This document shows positions 56,158-64,000 of a DNA stretch of 64,000 bases, piece by piece. Position 1 is the first letter of the stretch. Each line of letters opens with the position of its first letter. The position numbers and the translations under genes were made by a program. Source of the DNA: a bacterium (lineage in GTDB: Bacteria > Bacillota > Bacilli > Lactobacillales > Streptococcaceae); the NCBI GenBank assembly GCA_905221105.1, contig CAJNBW010000003.1, positions 62,001 through 126,000 of the forward strand, written 5' to 3'. Under the pieces are notes generated by a model, which was not told the DNA's origin, made no database searches, and saw nothing but the letters and a program-made list of their open reading frames with translations.

Positions 56158-56851
56158 AACTCAATATCAAACTGGCTACAATAGGGCTGACAAAAACATA
56201 GAGAATACCGGTGACACCGATAGCCAAACCACCCATGGCTCCTGCTACAGAGCCGTATCGAAAGGCTGTTCCTGTTCCGACAGCATGGCCTGTTCCTCCA
56301 AGGGAAAGCCCGACTGCTACTGGATCGTCAATTTTCAACCACTTCAAAAGGGTTGGGCCAATCACACTGGTCAAAATCCCAGTCGCCACTACAACAACCA
56401 AGGTCACGGTGGTCAAGCCTTGCAATTTTTCTGTAATTCCCACTGCCATGGCGGTTGTTACTGACTTGGGAAAGAGAGAAATGGCTAGGAAAAAGTCCAT
56501 GCCAAAGATTTTAGCCACAAGGGCTGTAAAAGAGGTATTGACCACTACCGCTAGCAGACTACCAAAGAGAATACTGCGCGCATGGTGCTTCATCAAGTGA
56601 AAACTCTTGTAAAGCGGAATCCCTAGAGCCACGGTCGATGGGACAATCAAGTTATTCAGATACACCCCACCTTGGTAATAATCTTGATAAGAAATGCCCG
56701 TTACTTTTAAAAAGATGATAATGAAAACAGCCGACAAAAGCAAGGGCGTTGTCAATGGATGGGGAAAACGTCTATAAATCAGCATTCCCACTAGATAAGC
56801 TAGAATAGACAAGGCAAGCCCAAACAGGGGATTGGAAACAAATTCACTCAT
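56156..56851 (-). CDS. lrgB: LrgB-family membrane protein (CidB/LrgB)
   Basis: 231 residues, nine or so hydrophobic segments, with family motifs NPLFGLALSILAYLVG, FPKSVTTAMAVGITE and GTGHAVGTGTAFRYG. Works with LrgA. The Cid/Lrg system affects murein hydrolase activity and lysis, and in some bacteria pyruvate uptake. The start overlaps lrgA by 4 bases. The stop lies in a BOX element. Confidence 0.93.
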   Translation of the reverse strand: MSEFVSNPLFGLALSILAYLVGMLIYRRFPHPLTTPLLLSAVFIIIFLKVTGISYQDYYQGGVYLNNLIVPSTVALGIPLYKSFHLMKHHARSILFGSLLAVVVNTSFTALVAKIFGMDFFLAISLFPKSVTTAMAVGITEKLQGLTTVTLVVVVATGILTSVIGPTLLKWLKIDDPVAVGLSLGGTGHAVGTGTAFRYGSVAGAMGGLAIGVTGILYVFVSPIVASLILS

Positions 56852-57222
56852 TTGGCATCTCCTTTCTCATAATCTCCCTCAAATCGTCTTTTTATGAACT
56901 GAACCACCAAGGCAATGAGGATGATATTGATGACTGCTGCAAAAAAGACAATCAAGACAATGGGCAAGAGATAGGGAGCAATCACATCAAACTTCTCCAT
57001 GATGCCCACTGCTGGCGGCAAAAAGAGAATGGTCATATTGGCCAGCAAGAAATTCCCAACCATGTTGACATGCCTGGTTCTCAGCCACTTGAATTGTAAG
57101 GCTAGAAAGAGAATAATCAAACCGATAATACTGCCTGGGATGGGCAAATGAAAGAAACTGGAAATCCCCTCTCCGATTAGAGAAATCACAAAGAGAATCA
57201 TTAATTGAACATATAATTTCAT
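56848..57222 (-). CDS. lrgA: LrgA-family holin-like membrane protein
   Basis: 124 residues from the ATG at 57222 (MKLYVQLMILFV), after GGAGTTTAGG; a longer in-frame start is less likely. Four hydrophobic segments and the family motif FHLPIPGSIIGLIILFLALQFKW. Holin-like partner of LrgB. Confidence 0.92.
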   Translation of the reverse strand: MKLYVQLMILFVISLIGEGISSFFHLPIPGSIIGLIILFLALQFKWLRTRHVNMVGNFLLANMTILFLPPAVGIMEKFDVIAPYLLPIVLIVFFAAVINIILIALVVQFIKRRFEGDYEKGDAK

Positions 57223-57255
57223 CCTAAACTCCACGAAATAGACTTCTTGCATACC

Positions 57256-57283
57256 AGTTTACTCTTTTTTCAGAAAATTTCAA
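57256..57283 (-). promoter_or_regulatory. lrgAB promoter
   Basis: Minus strand TTGAAA (57283-57278), 16 bp, TAAACT (57261-57256). Confidence 0.6.
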
Positions 57284-57388
57284 GGAAATACACAAGAGTT
57301 GATGAAAATTAGAGAGGAAAGGGGATACATGCAATTACAGGCTGGTGAAAACAGGCGTAATTGAGGATCAAAGATTTCAGCGTCCTTC

Positions 57389-57432
57389 TTGCCAGCCTTC
57401 TTGAAAAGTAGTATAATTATTGCATGCGCAAT
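57389..57432 (+). promoter_or_regulatory. Promoter and operator of the MarR regulator
   Basis: TTGCCA (57389-57394), 17 bp, TATAAT (57412-57417), followed by the palindrome ATTGC-ATGC-GCAAT at 57419-57432, right at the transcript start. The same core recurs before the next operon. Confidence 0.8.
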
Positions 57433-57504
57433 CATCTTGTGATGCAGAGATTGTCCGTAAGTGGACATTCTTCTATTTATGACTCTCAAAAGAAAGGAGA
57501 TACT

Positions 57505-57885
57505 ATGACCTATTTGGAAAAATGGTTTGACTTCAATCGTCGTCAAAAAGAAATTGAAGGTCTCTTGGAAGAGACCATTGCCCAGCAGAGTGACCAAAGT
57601 CTGACCTTGAAAGAGTTTTACCTGCTCTACTATCTGGATTTGGCCCAAGAAAAATCTCTACGCCAGATTGACCTGCCAGATAAACTTCATCTGAGCCCGA
57701 GCGCTGTTTCTCGCATGGTGGCTCGCTTAGAAGCTAAAAATTGCGGTCTACTCAGTCGCAGGTGTTGCGATCAAGATAGACGCTCTAGCTTTATCTGCCT
57801 GACAGGTGATGGGCAAAAGACACTGGCCTCGCTACAAAAGGCTGTCGAAGAAAGCTTGGAAACTAGTTTGGATTTCTTGGTTTAA
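57505..57885 (+). CDS. MarR-family transcriptional regulator
   Basis: 126 residues from the ATG at 57505 (MTYLEKWFDF), after AAAGGAGATACT; a longer in-frame start lies across the operator and is rejected. Winged helix: EFYLLYYLDLAQEKSLRQIDLPDKLHLSPSAVSRMVARLEAKNCGLLSRRCCDQDRRSSFICLTGDG. The wing has adjacent Cys residues (RRCCDQDRR), so thiol sensing is possible. Palindromes in its own promoter and before the next operon suggest it represses both. Confidence 0.9.
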   Translation: MTYLEKWFDFNRRQKEIEGLLEETIAQQSDQSLTLKEFYLLYYLDLAQEKSLRQIDLPDKLHLSPSAVSRMVARLEAKNCGLLSRRCCDQDRRSSFICLTGDGQKTLASLQKAVEESLETSLDFLV

Positions 57886-57904
57886 GATGATTTTAGAAAA
57901 AAAG

Positions 57905-57954
57905 TTGCGTGCGCAATCATTTTTCTTGACATTCTCTTTTACAAGGAGTAAAAT
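57905..57954 (+). promoter_or_regulatory. Operator and promoter of the small-protein/trxA operon
   Basis: TTGCGTGCGCAATCAT at 57905-57920 (15 of 16 bases as in the MarR promoter), then TTGACA (57926-57931), 17 bp, TAAAAT (57949-57954). Confidence 0.75.
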
Positions 57955-57985
57955 AAAGTCATCATTAAACAAAGGAGTTTTTAAA

Positions 57986-58207
57986 ATGATTGAAATTACC
58001 TATCTAGATGCCAGCAAGAACGAAAGAACTGTGACTTTCGAGTCTTATGAAGATTTTGATCGTTCACAACAAGCTTGCCTTATCGGCGTCGCAGACTACT
58101 ACCCTGTCCAAAAATTAACTTACAACGGTCATGATTTGGACTACCATGGGACTTATGGAGATGTCTTCTTCTATCTCATGAAACAAGATTTAAGCCAATA
58201 TAACTAA
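57986..58207 (+). CDS. Small conserved protein (DUF4649-like)
   Basis: 73 residues from the ATG at 57986 (MIEITYLDASKNERTVTF), with RBS AAAGGAGTTTTTAAA. Short alpha/beta protein with a conserved-looking SYEDFDRSQQACLIGVADYYPVQKLTYNG centre. I recognise it as a small streptococcal family without known function. It precedes trxA by 15 bases. Confidence 0.8.
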   Translation: MIEITYLDASKNERTVTFESYEDFDRSQQACLIGVADYYPVQKLTYNGHDLDYHGTYGDVFFYLMKQDLSQYN

Positions 58208-58222
58208 AAAAGGAGAAATACA

Positions 58223-58537
58223 ATGGCAAAAGCAATTACAGATGCAACATTCGAACAAGAAACAAAAGACGGTTTGGTCTTGGTAGACTTCTGGGCAACT
58301 TGGTGTGGTCCATGTCGTATGCAAGGTCCAATCTTAGATAAATTGTCTGAAGAACTTTCAGAAGATGTCTTGAAAATCGTTAAAATGGACGTGGATGAAA
58401 ATCCAAACACAGCTCGTGCTTTTGGAATCATGTCTATCCCAACTCTTCTCTTCAAAAAAGACGGCCAAGTTGTGAAACAAGTTGCTGGTGTTCATACAGC
58501 AGAACAAATCAAGGCCATCGTTGCTGAATTGAGCTAA
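58223..58537 (+). CDS. trxA: Thioredoxin
   Basis: 104 residues with WCGPC at about 28-32, VDFWATWCGPCR and the cis-Pro motif SIPTLLFK. Reduces disulfides of cytosolic enzymes. Cotranscribed with the preceding small gene; its promoter carries a MarR-type palindrome. Confidence 0.97.
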   Translation: MAKAITDATFEQETKDGLVLVDFWATWCGPCRMQGPILDKLSEELSEDVLKIVKMDVDENPNTARAFGIMSIPTLLFKKDGQVVKQVAGVHTAEQIKAIVAELS

Positions 58538-58543
58538 TCAAAC

Positions 58544-58576
58544 GAGAGACCAAGTGCTTTATTTGGTCTCTTTTTT
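58544..58576 (+). terminator. Terminator after trxA
   Basis: GAGACCAA...TTTGGTCTC followed by TTTTTT. Confidence 0.88.
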
Positions 58577-58584
58577 CTTGCCCT

Positions 58585-58613
58585 TTGCCATTTTTCAAAA
58601 AATATGCTAGACT
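58585..58613 (+). promoter_or_regulatory. Promoter of the queCDEF operon
   Basis: TTGCCA (58585-58590), 17 bp, extended -10 TGCTAGACT (-10 at 58608-58613). Confidence 0.7.
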
Positions 58614-58628
58614 GTAGGTAGAATATTA

Positions 58629-58702
58629 CGATGTTTGGGACATGCCATCGCTAAAAAAAACCTTGACTTGGTATTTTTTAGCTCCCTCATGGGAGCTTTT
58701 TG
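58629..58702 (+). promoter_or_regulatory. Attenuator-like leader of queC, candidate preQ1 riboswitch
   Basis: A CGATG-12-CATCG stem-loop (58629-58650) is followed by an A-rich tail (CTAAAAAAAACC), which pairs with GGTATTTTTTAGC (58670-58682). The last bases of that arm run into a terminator, GCTCCC-TCAT-GGGAGC-TTTTTG (58681-58701). The small stem with A-rich tail recalls the preQ1-I aptamer and the genes make preQ1, but I could not match the consensus base by base. Confidence 0.6.
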
Positions 58703-58738
58703 CGTGCTCTGAACATTTCCCATTTTGGAAGGAGTACT

Positions 58739-59392
58739 ATGAAACGTCAATCAGCCTTGGTCGTCTTTAGTGGCGGTCAAGATTCCACAACCTGCCTCTT
58801 CTGGGCTAAAGAACACTATGAAACAGTCGAAGCTGTCACCTTTGCCTACGGTCAACGTCATCATCTCGAAATTCAAGTTGCCCAAGCAATCGCTAAGGAA
58901 CAAGGCATTCGTCATCACATCTTAGATATGTCTCTTCTGGGGCAAATCACTGAAAATGCCCTGACCTCTGATATGGAGATTGAGCAAAAAGAGGGAGAGG
59001 TTCCCAATACCTTCGTTGACGGTCGCAACCACCTCTTTTTGTCCTTTGCGGCGGTTCTTGCCAAGCAACGAGGCATTAAAGATATCGTGACAGGTGTCTG
59101 CGAAACAGACTTCTCAGGCTACCCCGATTGTCGGGATGTCTTTGTCAAATCTCTTAATGTCACCCTCAACCTTGCCATGGATTACGACTTCGTTATCCAA
59201 ACGCCTCTCATGTGGCTGGACAAGGCTGAAACATGGGAATTAGCCGACCAACTCGGTGCCTTTGACTATGTTCGTGAGAAGACCTTGACCTGCTACAACG
59301 GGATTATCGGCAGTGGCTGTGGAGATTGCCCAGCCTGCCATTTACGTCAGCATGGTCTAGATGTTTATCTCTCACAGAAAGGAGAAGCCTAA
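58739..59392 (+). CDS. queC: 7-cyano-7-deazaguanine synthase QueC
   Basis: 217 residues from the ATG at 58739 ([16 protein letters not shown]), after GGAAGGAG. PP-loop FSGGQDSTT and zinc ligands [14 protein letters not shown]. Converts CDG to preQ0 with ATP and ammonia. Stop overlaps the queD start (TAATG). Confidence 0.97.
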   Translation: MKRQSALVVFSGGQDSTTCLFWAKEHYETVEAVTFAYGQRHHLEIQVAQAIAKEQGIRHHILDMSLLGQITENALTSDMEIEQKEGEVPNTFVDGRNHLFLSFAAVLAKQRGIKDIVTGVCETDFSGYPDCRDVFVKSLNVTLNLAMDYDFVIQTPLMWLDKAETWELADQLGAFDYVREKTLTCYNGIIGSGCGDCPACHLRQHGLDVYLSQKGEA

Positions 59393-59835
59393 TGTTTTTT
59401 GCACCCAAAGAAATCAAACAGGAAACTGGGGAGTCTCTTGTCTACAATCCTCACAGAACCTTAGTATCAAAAGAATTTACCTTTGATGCTGCCCACCACC
59501 TCTTTCACTATGAGGGAAAATGCAAATCCCTGCACGGCCACACCTATCATCTGCAGATTGCTGTCAGTGGATTTTTAGATGAACGTGGTATGACCTACGA
59601 TTTCGGAGACATCAAAGCTATTTACAAGAACTACTTAGAGCCCCACTTGGATCATCGCTATCTCAATGAAACTCTGCCTTATATGAACACGACTGCTGAA
59701 AATATGGTTTACTGGATTTTCCAAACCATGAGTCAAGAGTTGCCAGACGAACGCGGTCTCCGTTTGGAGTACGTTCGCCTCTATGAAACTCCGACTGCCT
59801 TTGCAGAATTTAGACGGGAGTGGTTAGATGACTAG
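59392..59835 (+). CDS. queD: 6-carboxytetrahydropterin synthase QueD
   Basis: 147 residues from the ATG at 59392. Zinc histidines in FTFDAAHHL and HGHTYHLQI, plus DFGDIKAI and LDHRYLNE. Makes 6-carboxytetrahydropterin from dihydroneopterin triphosphate. Overlaps queE by 8 bases. Confidence 0.96.
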   Translation: MFFAPKEIKQETGESLVYNPHRTLVSKEFTFDAAHHLFHYEGKCKSLHGHTYHLQIAVSGFLDERGMTYDFGDIKAIYKNYLEPHLDHRYLNETLPYMNTTAENMVYWIFQTMSQELPDERGLRLEYVRLYETPTAFAEFRREWLDD

Positions 59836-60544
59836 GGAACGTGTCCTCAAACTACCAGTTCTGGAAATTTTTGGCCCTACCTTTCAAGGTGAAGGCCGTG
59901 CTATTGGGCAGAAAACCATGTTTGTCCGCACTGCTGGTTGCGACTACCACTGCGACTGGTGCGATTCTGCCTTCACTTGGGATGGTTCTGAAAAACCAAC
60001 TCGTATGACAGCTGACGAGGTCATTGCTGCCTTGGATAAACTAGGGAGCTACGACTACGTTACCCTGTCTGGGGGAAATCCTGCTATCCTAGCAGCCAAC
60101 ATGGCTGAACTGGTCACCAAGCTCAAGGAACGCGGTGTCACTCTAGCTGTTGAGACCCAAGGATCCCGCTGGCAAAATTGGTTAAAAGATATCGACCAGG
60201 TCACTCTCAGCCCCAAACCTCCTTCATCCAAAATGGAAGTCAACTTTGAGACCTTGGACTTCATTGTTTCCCAACTAGACCCAGACAAGGTCACCTTTAA
60301 AATCCCTGTCTTTGACGATGCCGATTTGGCCTTTGCCAAAGGAATTCAAGAACGCTATCAACCAGATGTTCTCTTCTTATCAGCAGGAAATCCTGAGCCC
60401 AAGGCTACAGGAAATATTGTCCAAGACCAACTGGACCGTCTCAAAGAACTCTGGGAACGCGTCGCTGCTGACGATAGCTGGGGCAATGTCCGCGTCCTTC
60501 CCCAACTCCATACCCTCCTCTACGATAACCAACGTGGTGTTTAA
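59828..60544 (+). CDS. queE: 7-carboxy-7-deazaguanine synthase QueE (radical SAM)
   Basis: 238 residues. Radical SAM cluster CDYHCDWC (C-x3-C-x2-C) with the QueE start [12 protein letters not shown] and LSGGNP. Ring contraction of carboxytetrahydropterin to CDG. Third gene of the queuosine precursor operon. Confidence 0.97.
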   Translation: MTRERVLKLPVLEIFGPTFQGEGRAIGQKTMFVRTAGCDYHCDWCDSAFTWDGSEKPTRMTADEVIAALDKLGSYDYVTLSGGNPAILAANMAELVTKLKERGVTLAVETQGSRWQNWLKDIDQVTLSPKPPSSKMEVNFETLDFIVSQLDPDKVTFKIPVFDDADLAFAKGIQERYQPDVLFLSAGNPEPKATGNIVQDQLDRLKELWERVAADDSWGNVRVLPQLHTLLYDNQRGV

Positions 60545-60561
60545 GATTAGAAAGAAAAATC

Positions 60562-61053
60562 ATGTCACAACAAGAAGAAATGAAAAACCTTAGCCTACTA
60601 GGCAATAAAGAAACCAACTACATTTTCGACTATCAACCAGAAGTCCTCGAATCCTTTGACAATCGTCATGTGGAAAATGACTATTTTATTAAATTCAACT
60701 GTCCTGAATTTACCTCGCTTTGCCCAATCACTGCTCAGCCAGACTTTGCGACCATTTATATTTCCTACATTCCTGACAAGCTCTGTGTCGAGTCAAAATC
60801 CCTCAAACTCTACCTCTTTAGTTACCGAAATCATGGGGATTTTCATGAAAACTGTATCAACACCATTGGTAAAGACTTGGTCAACTTGCTAAACCCTCGC
60901 TATTTAGAGGTCTGGGGGAAATTCACTCCACGCGGTGGAATCTCAATCGACCCCTACTACAACTACGGTAAGCCTGGAACTAAGTATGAAGGCTTGGCAG
61001 AACAACGCCTCTTCCAACACGACCTTTATCCAGAGAAAATTGACAACCGTTAA
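60562..61053 (+). CDS. queF: NADPH-dependent preQ0 reductase QueF
   Basis: 163 residues, short (type I) QueF. Active-site Cys in CPITAQPDF and the QueF motif [20 protein letters not shown]. Reduces preQ0 to preQ1, completing the operon's product. The stop lies at the edge of a BOX element. Confidence 0.97.
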   Translation: MSQQEEMKNLSLLGNKETNYIFDYQPEVLESFDNRHVENDYFIKFNCPEFTSLCPITAQPDFATIYISYIPDKLCVESKSLKLYLFSYRNHGDFHENCINTIGKDLVNLLNPRYLEVWGKFTPRGGISIDPYYNYGKPGTKYEGLAEQRLFQHDLYPEKIDNR

Positions 61054-61157
61054 TACTCTTCGAAAATCTCTTCAAACCGCGTCAACGTCGCCTTGCCGTA
61101 CTCAAGTACAGCCTGCGGCTAGTTTCCTAGTTTGCTCTTTGATTTTCATTGAGTATA
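61053..61157. repeat. BOX element
   Basis: ATACTCTTCGAAAATC...CGTCAACGTCGCCTTGCCGTACTC...TTTCATTGAGTATA, nearly identical to the copy at 31580. It abuts the queF stop. Confidence 0.9.
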
Positions 61158-61168
61158 AACAGATAAGA

Positions 61169-61206
61169 AAAAGCCCTGTTCCTCAAAACGAGGAGCAAGG
61201 CTTTTT
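61169..61206 (-). terminator. Terminator after aqpZ
   Basis: AAAAAGCC...CCTC/GAGG...GGCTTTTT hairpin, with A and T runs that suit both convergent genes. Confidence 0.75.
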
Positions 61207-61215
61207 GAGTTTCAA

Positions 61216-61884
61216 TTATTCTTCTGTTCCAAGGAAGTTTTTAGCAACAAGGGCTGCTAGAACTCCACCAACGATTGGGGCAAGGATGAAAATCCATACT
61301 TGTTGAAGGGCTGCACCACCTACCAAGACAGCTGGTGCCAAGCTACGGGCTGGGTTAACTGAAAGTCCAGTAATGTTCAAGCCCACAAGGATCATGGCCA
61401 TCAATGACAAACCGATTACCAAACCAGCAATCGCTCCATTGCCCTTGCTTTCTGAAGTCACTGTCATGATAACCAAGACAAACAAGAAAGTTGCGATAAC
61501 TTCAAATAAGAAACCACCAAAGACAGTGACACCGTTTGCCAAGGCATTTTCACCAAGGCTAGCAGTTGACATACCTGAGTTCGCCAAGAGGAAGAAGACA
61601 GCGCCAGAAGCGATGAAAGCTCCAACAACTTGTCCAAGGATGTAATTGACAAGGTCTTTTGATGACAAACGTTTGTTTACAAACATAGCAATCGAAACCG
61701 CTGGATTCAAGTGAGCACCTGAAACAGTTCCGATTGAGTAAGCAGCGACTACGATTGCCAGACCAAAGGCAAAAGCAATTCCAAGGTGTCCAAGGCCATC
61801 AAGACCATTTCCAAAAACAACAGCTCCTGTCCCGATAAACACAAGCATGAAAGTACCGATTAATTCAGCAACAAATTTTTTCAT
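61216..61884 (-). CDS. aqpZ: Aquaporin (MIP family)
   Basis: 222 residues, six membrane helices and both NPA boxes (HLNPAVSIAM and SVNPARSLAP). The second NPA is followed by R, and the narrow-filter residues resemble water channels more than glycerol facilitators, though that is a weak call. Promoter TTGAAA-17-TAGACT at 61945-61917. Confidence 0.93.
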   Translation of the reverse strand: MKKFVAELIGTFMLVFIGTGAVVFGNGLDGLGHLGIAFAFGLAIVVAAYSIGTVSGAHLNPAVSIAMFVNKRLSSKDLVNYILGQVVGAFIASGAVFFLLANSGMSTASLGENALANGVTVFGGFLFEVIATFLFVLVIMTVTSESKGNGAIAGLVIGLSLMAMILVGLNITGLSVNPARSLAPAVLVGGAALQQVWIFILAPIVGGVLAALVAKNFLGTEE

Positions 61885-61916
61885 TTTCTTTCTCCTTTTT
61901 TCAAAAACTAGATACT

Positions 61917-61945
61917 AGTCTATCAAAAGAAGGAAAGGGTTTCAA
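61917..61945 (-). promoter_or_regulatory. Aquaporin gene promoter
   Basis: Minus strand TTGAAA (61945-61940), 17 bp, TAGACT (61922-61917). Confidence 0.65.
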
Positions 61946-61978
61946 GAAAATTGATTGGAAAATCTGACTCGCTTTTTC

Positions 61979-62770
61979 TTAGTATTGAAAAGATTGGATA
62001 GCTTCTTTCAAGTCATCTTGTAAACTATTTCTCTGGTCAAGTTGGACATAGACTTCCAACAGACAGGATCTGAAGTTGGAAAATTTGTAAAAATCCTCCC
62101 TCTCTTCTATCGGAAAATCAACCGTTTTTATCCAAGCAGCTACTTGCTCTTGCTCCAACTTCCCTTGTAAAATCGGTTCATAAAGTGCTCTGGCTAAACG
62201 CCAATCTTCATCATCTGTAAAACGAATGGGAATTCTTTTAAATAATTGGCCAAGTATGTCAAAGACTTCATGAATTCTGTTTTTAGGAAAGTCTGGATGA
62301 CAAACTACCTCCGTCAGTAAATCGGCTCCATGTGCAAAAGCGTGAACCCAACCATACTGACTTGAAAAACCTGTCGTGTCTTTTTCTTTTGAAAGATAGT
62401 GCAAACCTTGATTTAAAAGGACATTGCGAATTTCTGCTTTTAATCCCTGATAAAAACCCGATTGCTGGTTAGCATCTGCAGACAAGAGATTTGCATAAAC
62501 AAGTGCCCTAAAAGAACGTTCAAGTGTTGGCAGGTCTACCTTATCAATCTCTTTATCTAGTCCTCCATCAGCTGAGATCATCTCAGCAATGAACTGAAAT
62601 TGTTCCTGTGTAAATAGCTCTTCCTGAATCCCTCTAGCAAAGCTTGTAAAAACAAGATCATCGCGAATTTCTGAAGAAGGATCTCCCAAATGGTCAAGCA
62701 ACCACTGGATTTCCTCCTGATGATAACTTGGTTTTTCTTCTGCTATTTTTCTTAGTAACTCTTGATACAT
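61979..62770 (-). CDS. DUF2785 family protein
   Basis: 263 residues from the ATG at 62770 (MYQELLRKIAEEKP), after AGAGGTATTGACC. All-helical. A conserved His/Asp-rich middle (GWVHAFAHGADLLTEVVCHPDFP) fits the DUF2785 family. Function unknown; no signal peptide or membrane segments, so cytosolic. Confidence 0.82.
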   Translation of the reverse strand: MYQELLRKIAEEKPSYHQEEIQWLLDHLGDPSSEIRDDLVFTSFARGIQEELFTQEQFQFIAEMISADGGLDKEIDKVDLPTLERSFRALVYANLLSADANQQSGFYQGLKAEIRNVLLNQGLHYLSKEKDTTGFSSQYGWVHAFAHGADLLTEVVCHPDFPKNRIHEVFDILGQLFKRIPIRFTDDEDWRLARALYEPILQGKLEQEQVAAWIKTVDFPIEEREDFYKFSNFRSCLLEVYVQLDQRNSLQDDLKEAIQSFQY

Positions 62771-62837
62771 GGTCAATACCTCTACATTTCTAACAACTGT
62801 TCAAAAATCCAGCCTTAAATGACTTAATATTGAATTC

Positions 62838-62993
62838 TCAATTAAACACAATCTGATAAAAAATGAAGTAAATAAGGATCAATACCAACTCTACCGCAAG
62901 TTCAAATTTAACATCACAACCTTCAACAGCGTGTTGGAAAATAGCTACAGCTAAGCCAATCATAATGACGCTTAACAAGCCCATGAACATCAT
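62838..62993 (-). CDS. Small membrane protein, 51 residues
   Basis: ATG at 62993, 11 bases after AAAGG, opens a 51-residue frame (MMFMGLLSVIMIGLAVAIFQ...) ending at TGA 62838. Two hydrophobic segments (1-20 and 33-50) flank a short acidic loop with one Cys (HAVEGCDVKFE). It lies 25 bases after the pepF stop and is probably cotranscribed. No family recognised; position and RBS support it being real. Confidence 0.65.
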   Translation of the reverse strand: MMFMGLLSVIMIGLAVAIFQHAVEGCDVKFELAVELVLILIYFIFYQIVFN

Positions 62994-63017
62994 TCTAGAA
63001 CAACCTTTCTATTCCCC

Positions 63018-64000
63018 TTACTCTCCCAACTGGGCACTGTAGGCGATAATCTGGTCAACTGTGTCTGACAAGAACTGAATGGTATCACGAAGTGGTTTGT
63101 CTGTTGAAATATCCGCTCCGATAATCATGGCTGACTCAAGCGGTGTTTTGCTACCACCTGATTTGAGGAGATTGAGCCAGTCTTCAGCTCCAGTTTCTGA
63201 ATGTTTCAAATGAAGGTAACCCGCAGTCGAGATAACAAGACCAGCAGAGTAAGTGTAGCTATACAAGCCCATGTAGTAGTGAGCTTGGCGCATCCAAGTC
63301 AGAGCCGCATCGTCGTCAATTTCAATGGCATCTCCCCAGAAGTCTGTCAAAACTTCCTTCATAATGCTGTTGAGCTTGCTTGCTCCAAAAGTCTCCCCTT
63401 CTTCAATCAATGTATACACCTTACGCTGGAAGGCTGCTTCCAAGAGGTGGGTGATGAAATTATGGAAGTAGGTATCTGTCAAACGGTGGGCAAGAGCGAA
63501 GCGTTTTTGACGCGGGTCGTCAGACTGGTGCTCCAAATAATCACTGAGAAGTAATTCATTGAAGGTTGATGGTGCTTCGACGTAGTAAGTAGACATGTGG
63601 GCGTTGAAGTAACTCTGGTGATTATCTGAAAAGATGAACTGACCAGAATGCCCGATTTCATGAATCAAGGTATAGACATCGCTCAAACGACCTGTCCAAC
63701 TCATGAGGACATAAGGGTGCACGCGATATGGATCTGCAGCATAACCACCAGAATCCTTACCACTATTGGCAGCGAAGTCCACCCAGCGCTCTTCTTGATA
63801 GCGAGCAACTTCCTGACAATATTCTTGTCCCAAAGGCTCTACCGACTTCATGACCAAATCATAGGCGTCGTCAATAGTCACTTCAGGATTGAGGGCGCTG
63901 TCCAAGTCCAATTTCCAGTCTGCAAAGGTCATCTTTTCAAGACCATTGACCTTGGCAACATGGTTAAGGTATCTCTGAGCAACTGGCGCAAAATCCTTCA
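63018..64000 (-). CDS. pepF: Oligoendopeptidase F (M3 family), C-terminal part
   Basis: About 327 C-terminal residues; the frame runs open past base 64000 (...KDFAPVAQRYLNHVAKVNGLEKMTF), so the start is outside the window. The zinc site HEIGHSGQF is present, with downstream Glu in EAPSTFNELLL. Cytosolic metallopeptidase cutting peptides of roughly 7-17 residues. Confidence 0.95.
   Translation of the reverse strand, partial: KDFAPVAQRYLNHVAKVNGLEKMTFADWKLDLDSALNPEVTIDDAYDLVMKSVEPLGQEYCQEVARYQEERWVDFAANSGKDSGGYAADPYRVHPYVLMSWTGRLSDVYTLIHEIGHSGQFIFSDNHQSYFNAHMSTYYVEAPSTFNELLLSDYLEHQSDDPRQKRFALAHRLTDTYFHNFITHLLEAAFQRKVYTLIEEGETFGASKLNSIMKEVLTDFWGDAIEIDDDAALTWMRQAHYYMGLYSYTYSAGLVISTAGYLHLKHSETGAEDWLNLLKSGGSKTPLESAMIIGADISTDKPLRDTIQFLSDTVDQIIAYSAQLGE

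Overview
The window looks like a chromosomal segment of a mitis-group Streptococcus, most likely S. mitis or a close relative of S. pneumoniae. Gene order and protein sequences follow the pneumococcal chromosome closely (gpmA, ileS, divIVA-ylm-ftsZ-ftsA, murF, ddl, recR, pbp2b, nan genes, recG-alr-acpS, secA, der-dnaI-dnaB-nrdR, trxA, aqpZ, pepF). Five BOX-type repeats carry the BOX core seen in this group. Differences from my recollection of pneumococcus are a compact sialic acid locus without sialidase genes, inserted accessory genes, and a complete radical-SAM peptide cluster. The species call is inference from memory, not from a database search.

Layout. 1-3.7 kb: an FtsX-type ABC exporter (partial), gpmA and a nucleotidyltransferase-domain gene. 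3.9-7.0 kb: ileS behind a T-box leader with an apparent AUC specifier. 7.0-12.9 kb: the division operon ftsA-ftsZ-ylmE-sepF-ylmG-ylmH-divIVA on the minus strand. 13.0-19.9 kb: wall synthesis and repair genes (pbp2b, recR, ddl, murF) with a Nudix protein and a membrane protein. 20.1-30.5 kb: the sialic acid/ManNAc locus (RpiR regulator, nanE, yhcH, ABC importer, dehydrogenase, NanA lyase, ROK kinase) preceded by a promoter with an embedded cre site, and interrupted by an AT-rich toxin-antitoxin pair and a methyltransferase. 30.5-34.1 kb: a sugar esterase, a frameshifted acetyltransferase, an Rpn/PD-(D/E)XK gene with a duplicated 100-bp fragment, and a small transcription unit. 34.1-42.4 kb: recG, alr, acpS, two DAHP synthases and secA. 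42.4-45.2 kb: a five-gene membrane/ABC module. 45.3-49.9 kb: der, a nitroreductase, dnaI, dnaB, nrdR. 50.0-51.9 kb: a GntR-ABC module.

51.9-56.0 kb is the most interesting part: a divergent shp pheromone gene and rgg regulator, a 35-residue precursor ending in two Cys-x-x-x units, a SPASM radical SAM enzyme and an ABC exporter. I recognise this as a streptosactin-type ('GGG' family) sactipeptide cluster under Rgg/SHP quorum sensing. The sequence directly shows a shared 12-bp operator in front of both shp and the precursor at nearly identical distances from the -10 boxes, and a hairpin between precursor and enzyme genes that could set their ratio.

56.1-64 kb: lrgAB, a MarR regulator with the same palindrome in front of itself and of a small-protein/trxA operon, queCDEF behind an attenuator-like leader, an aquaporin, a DUF2785 protein, an unlisted 51-residue membrane protein and the 3' part of pepF.
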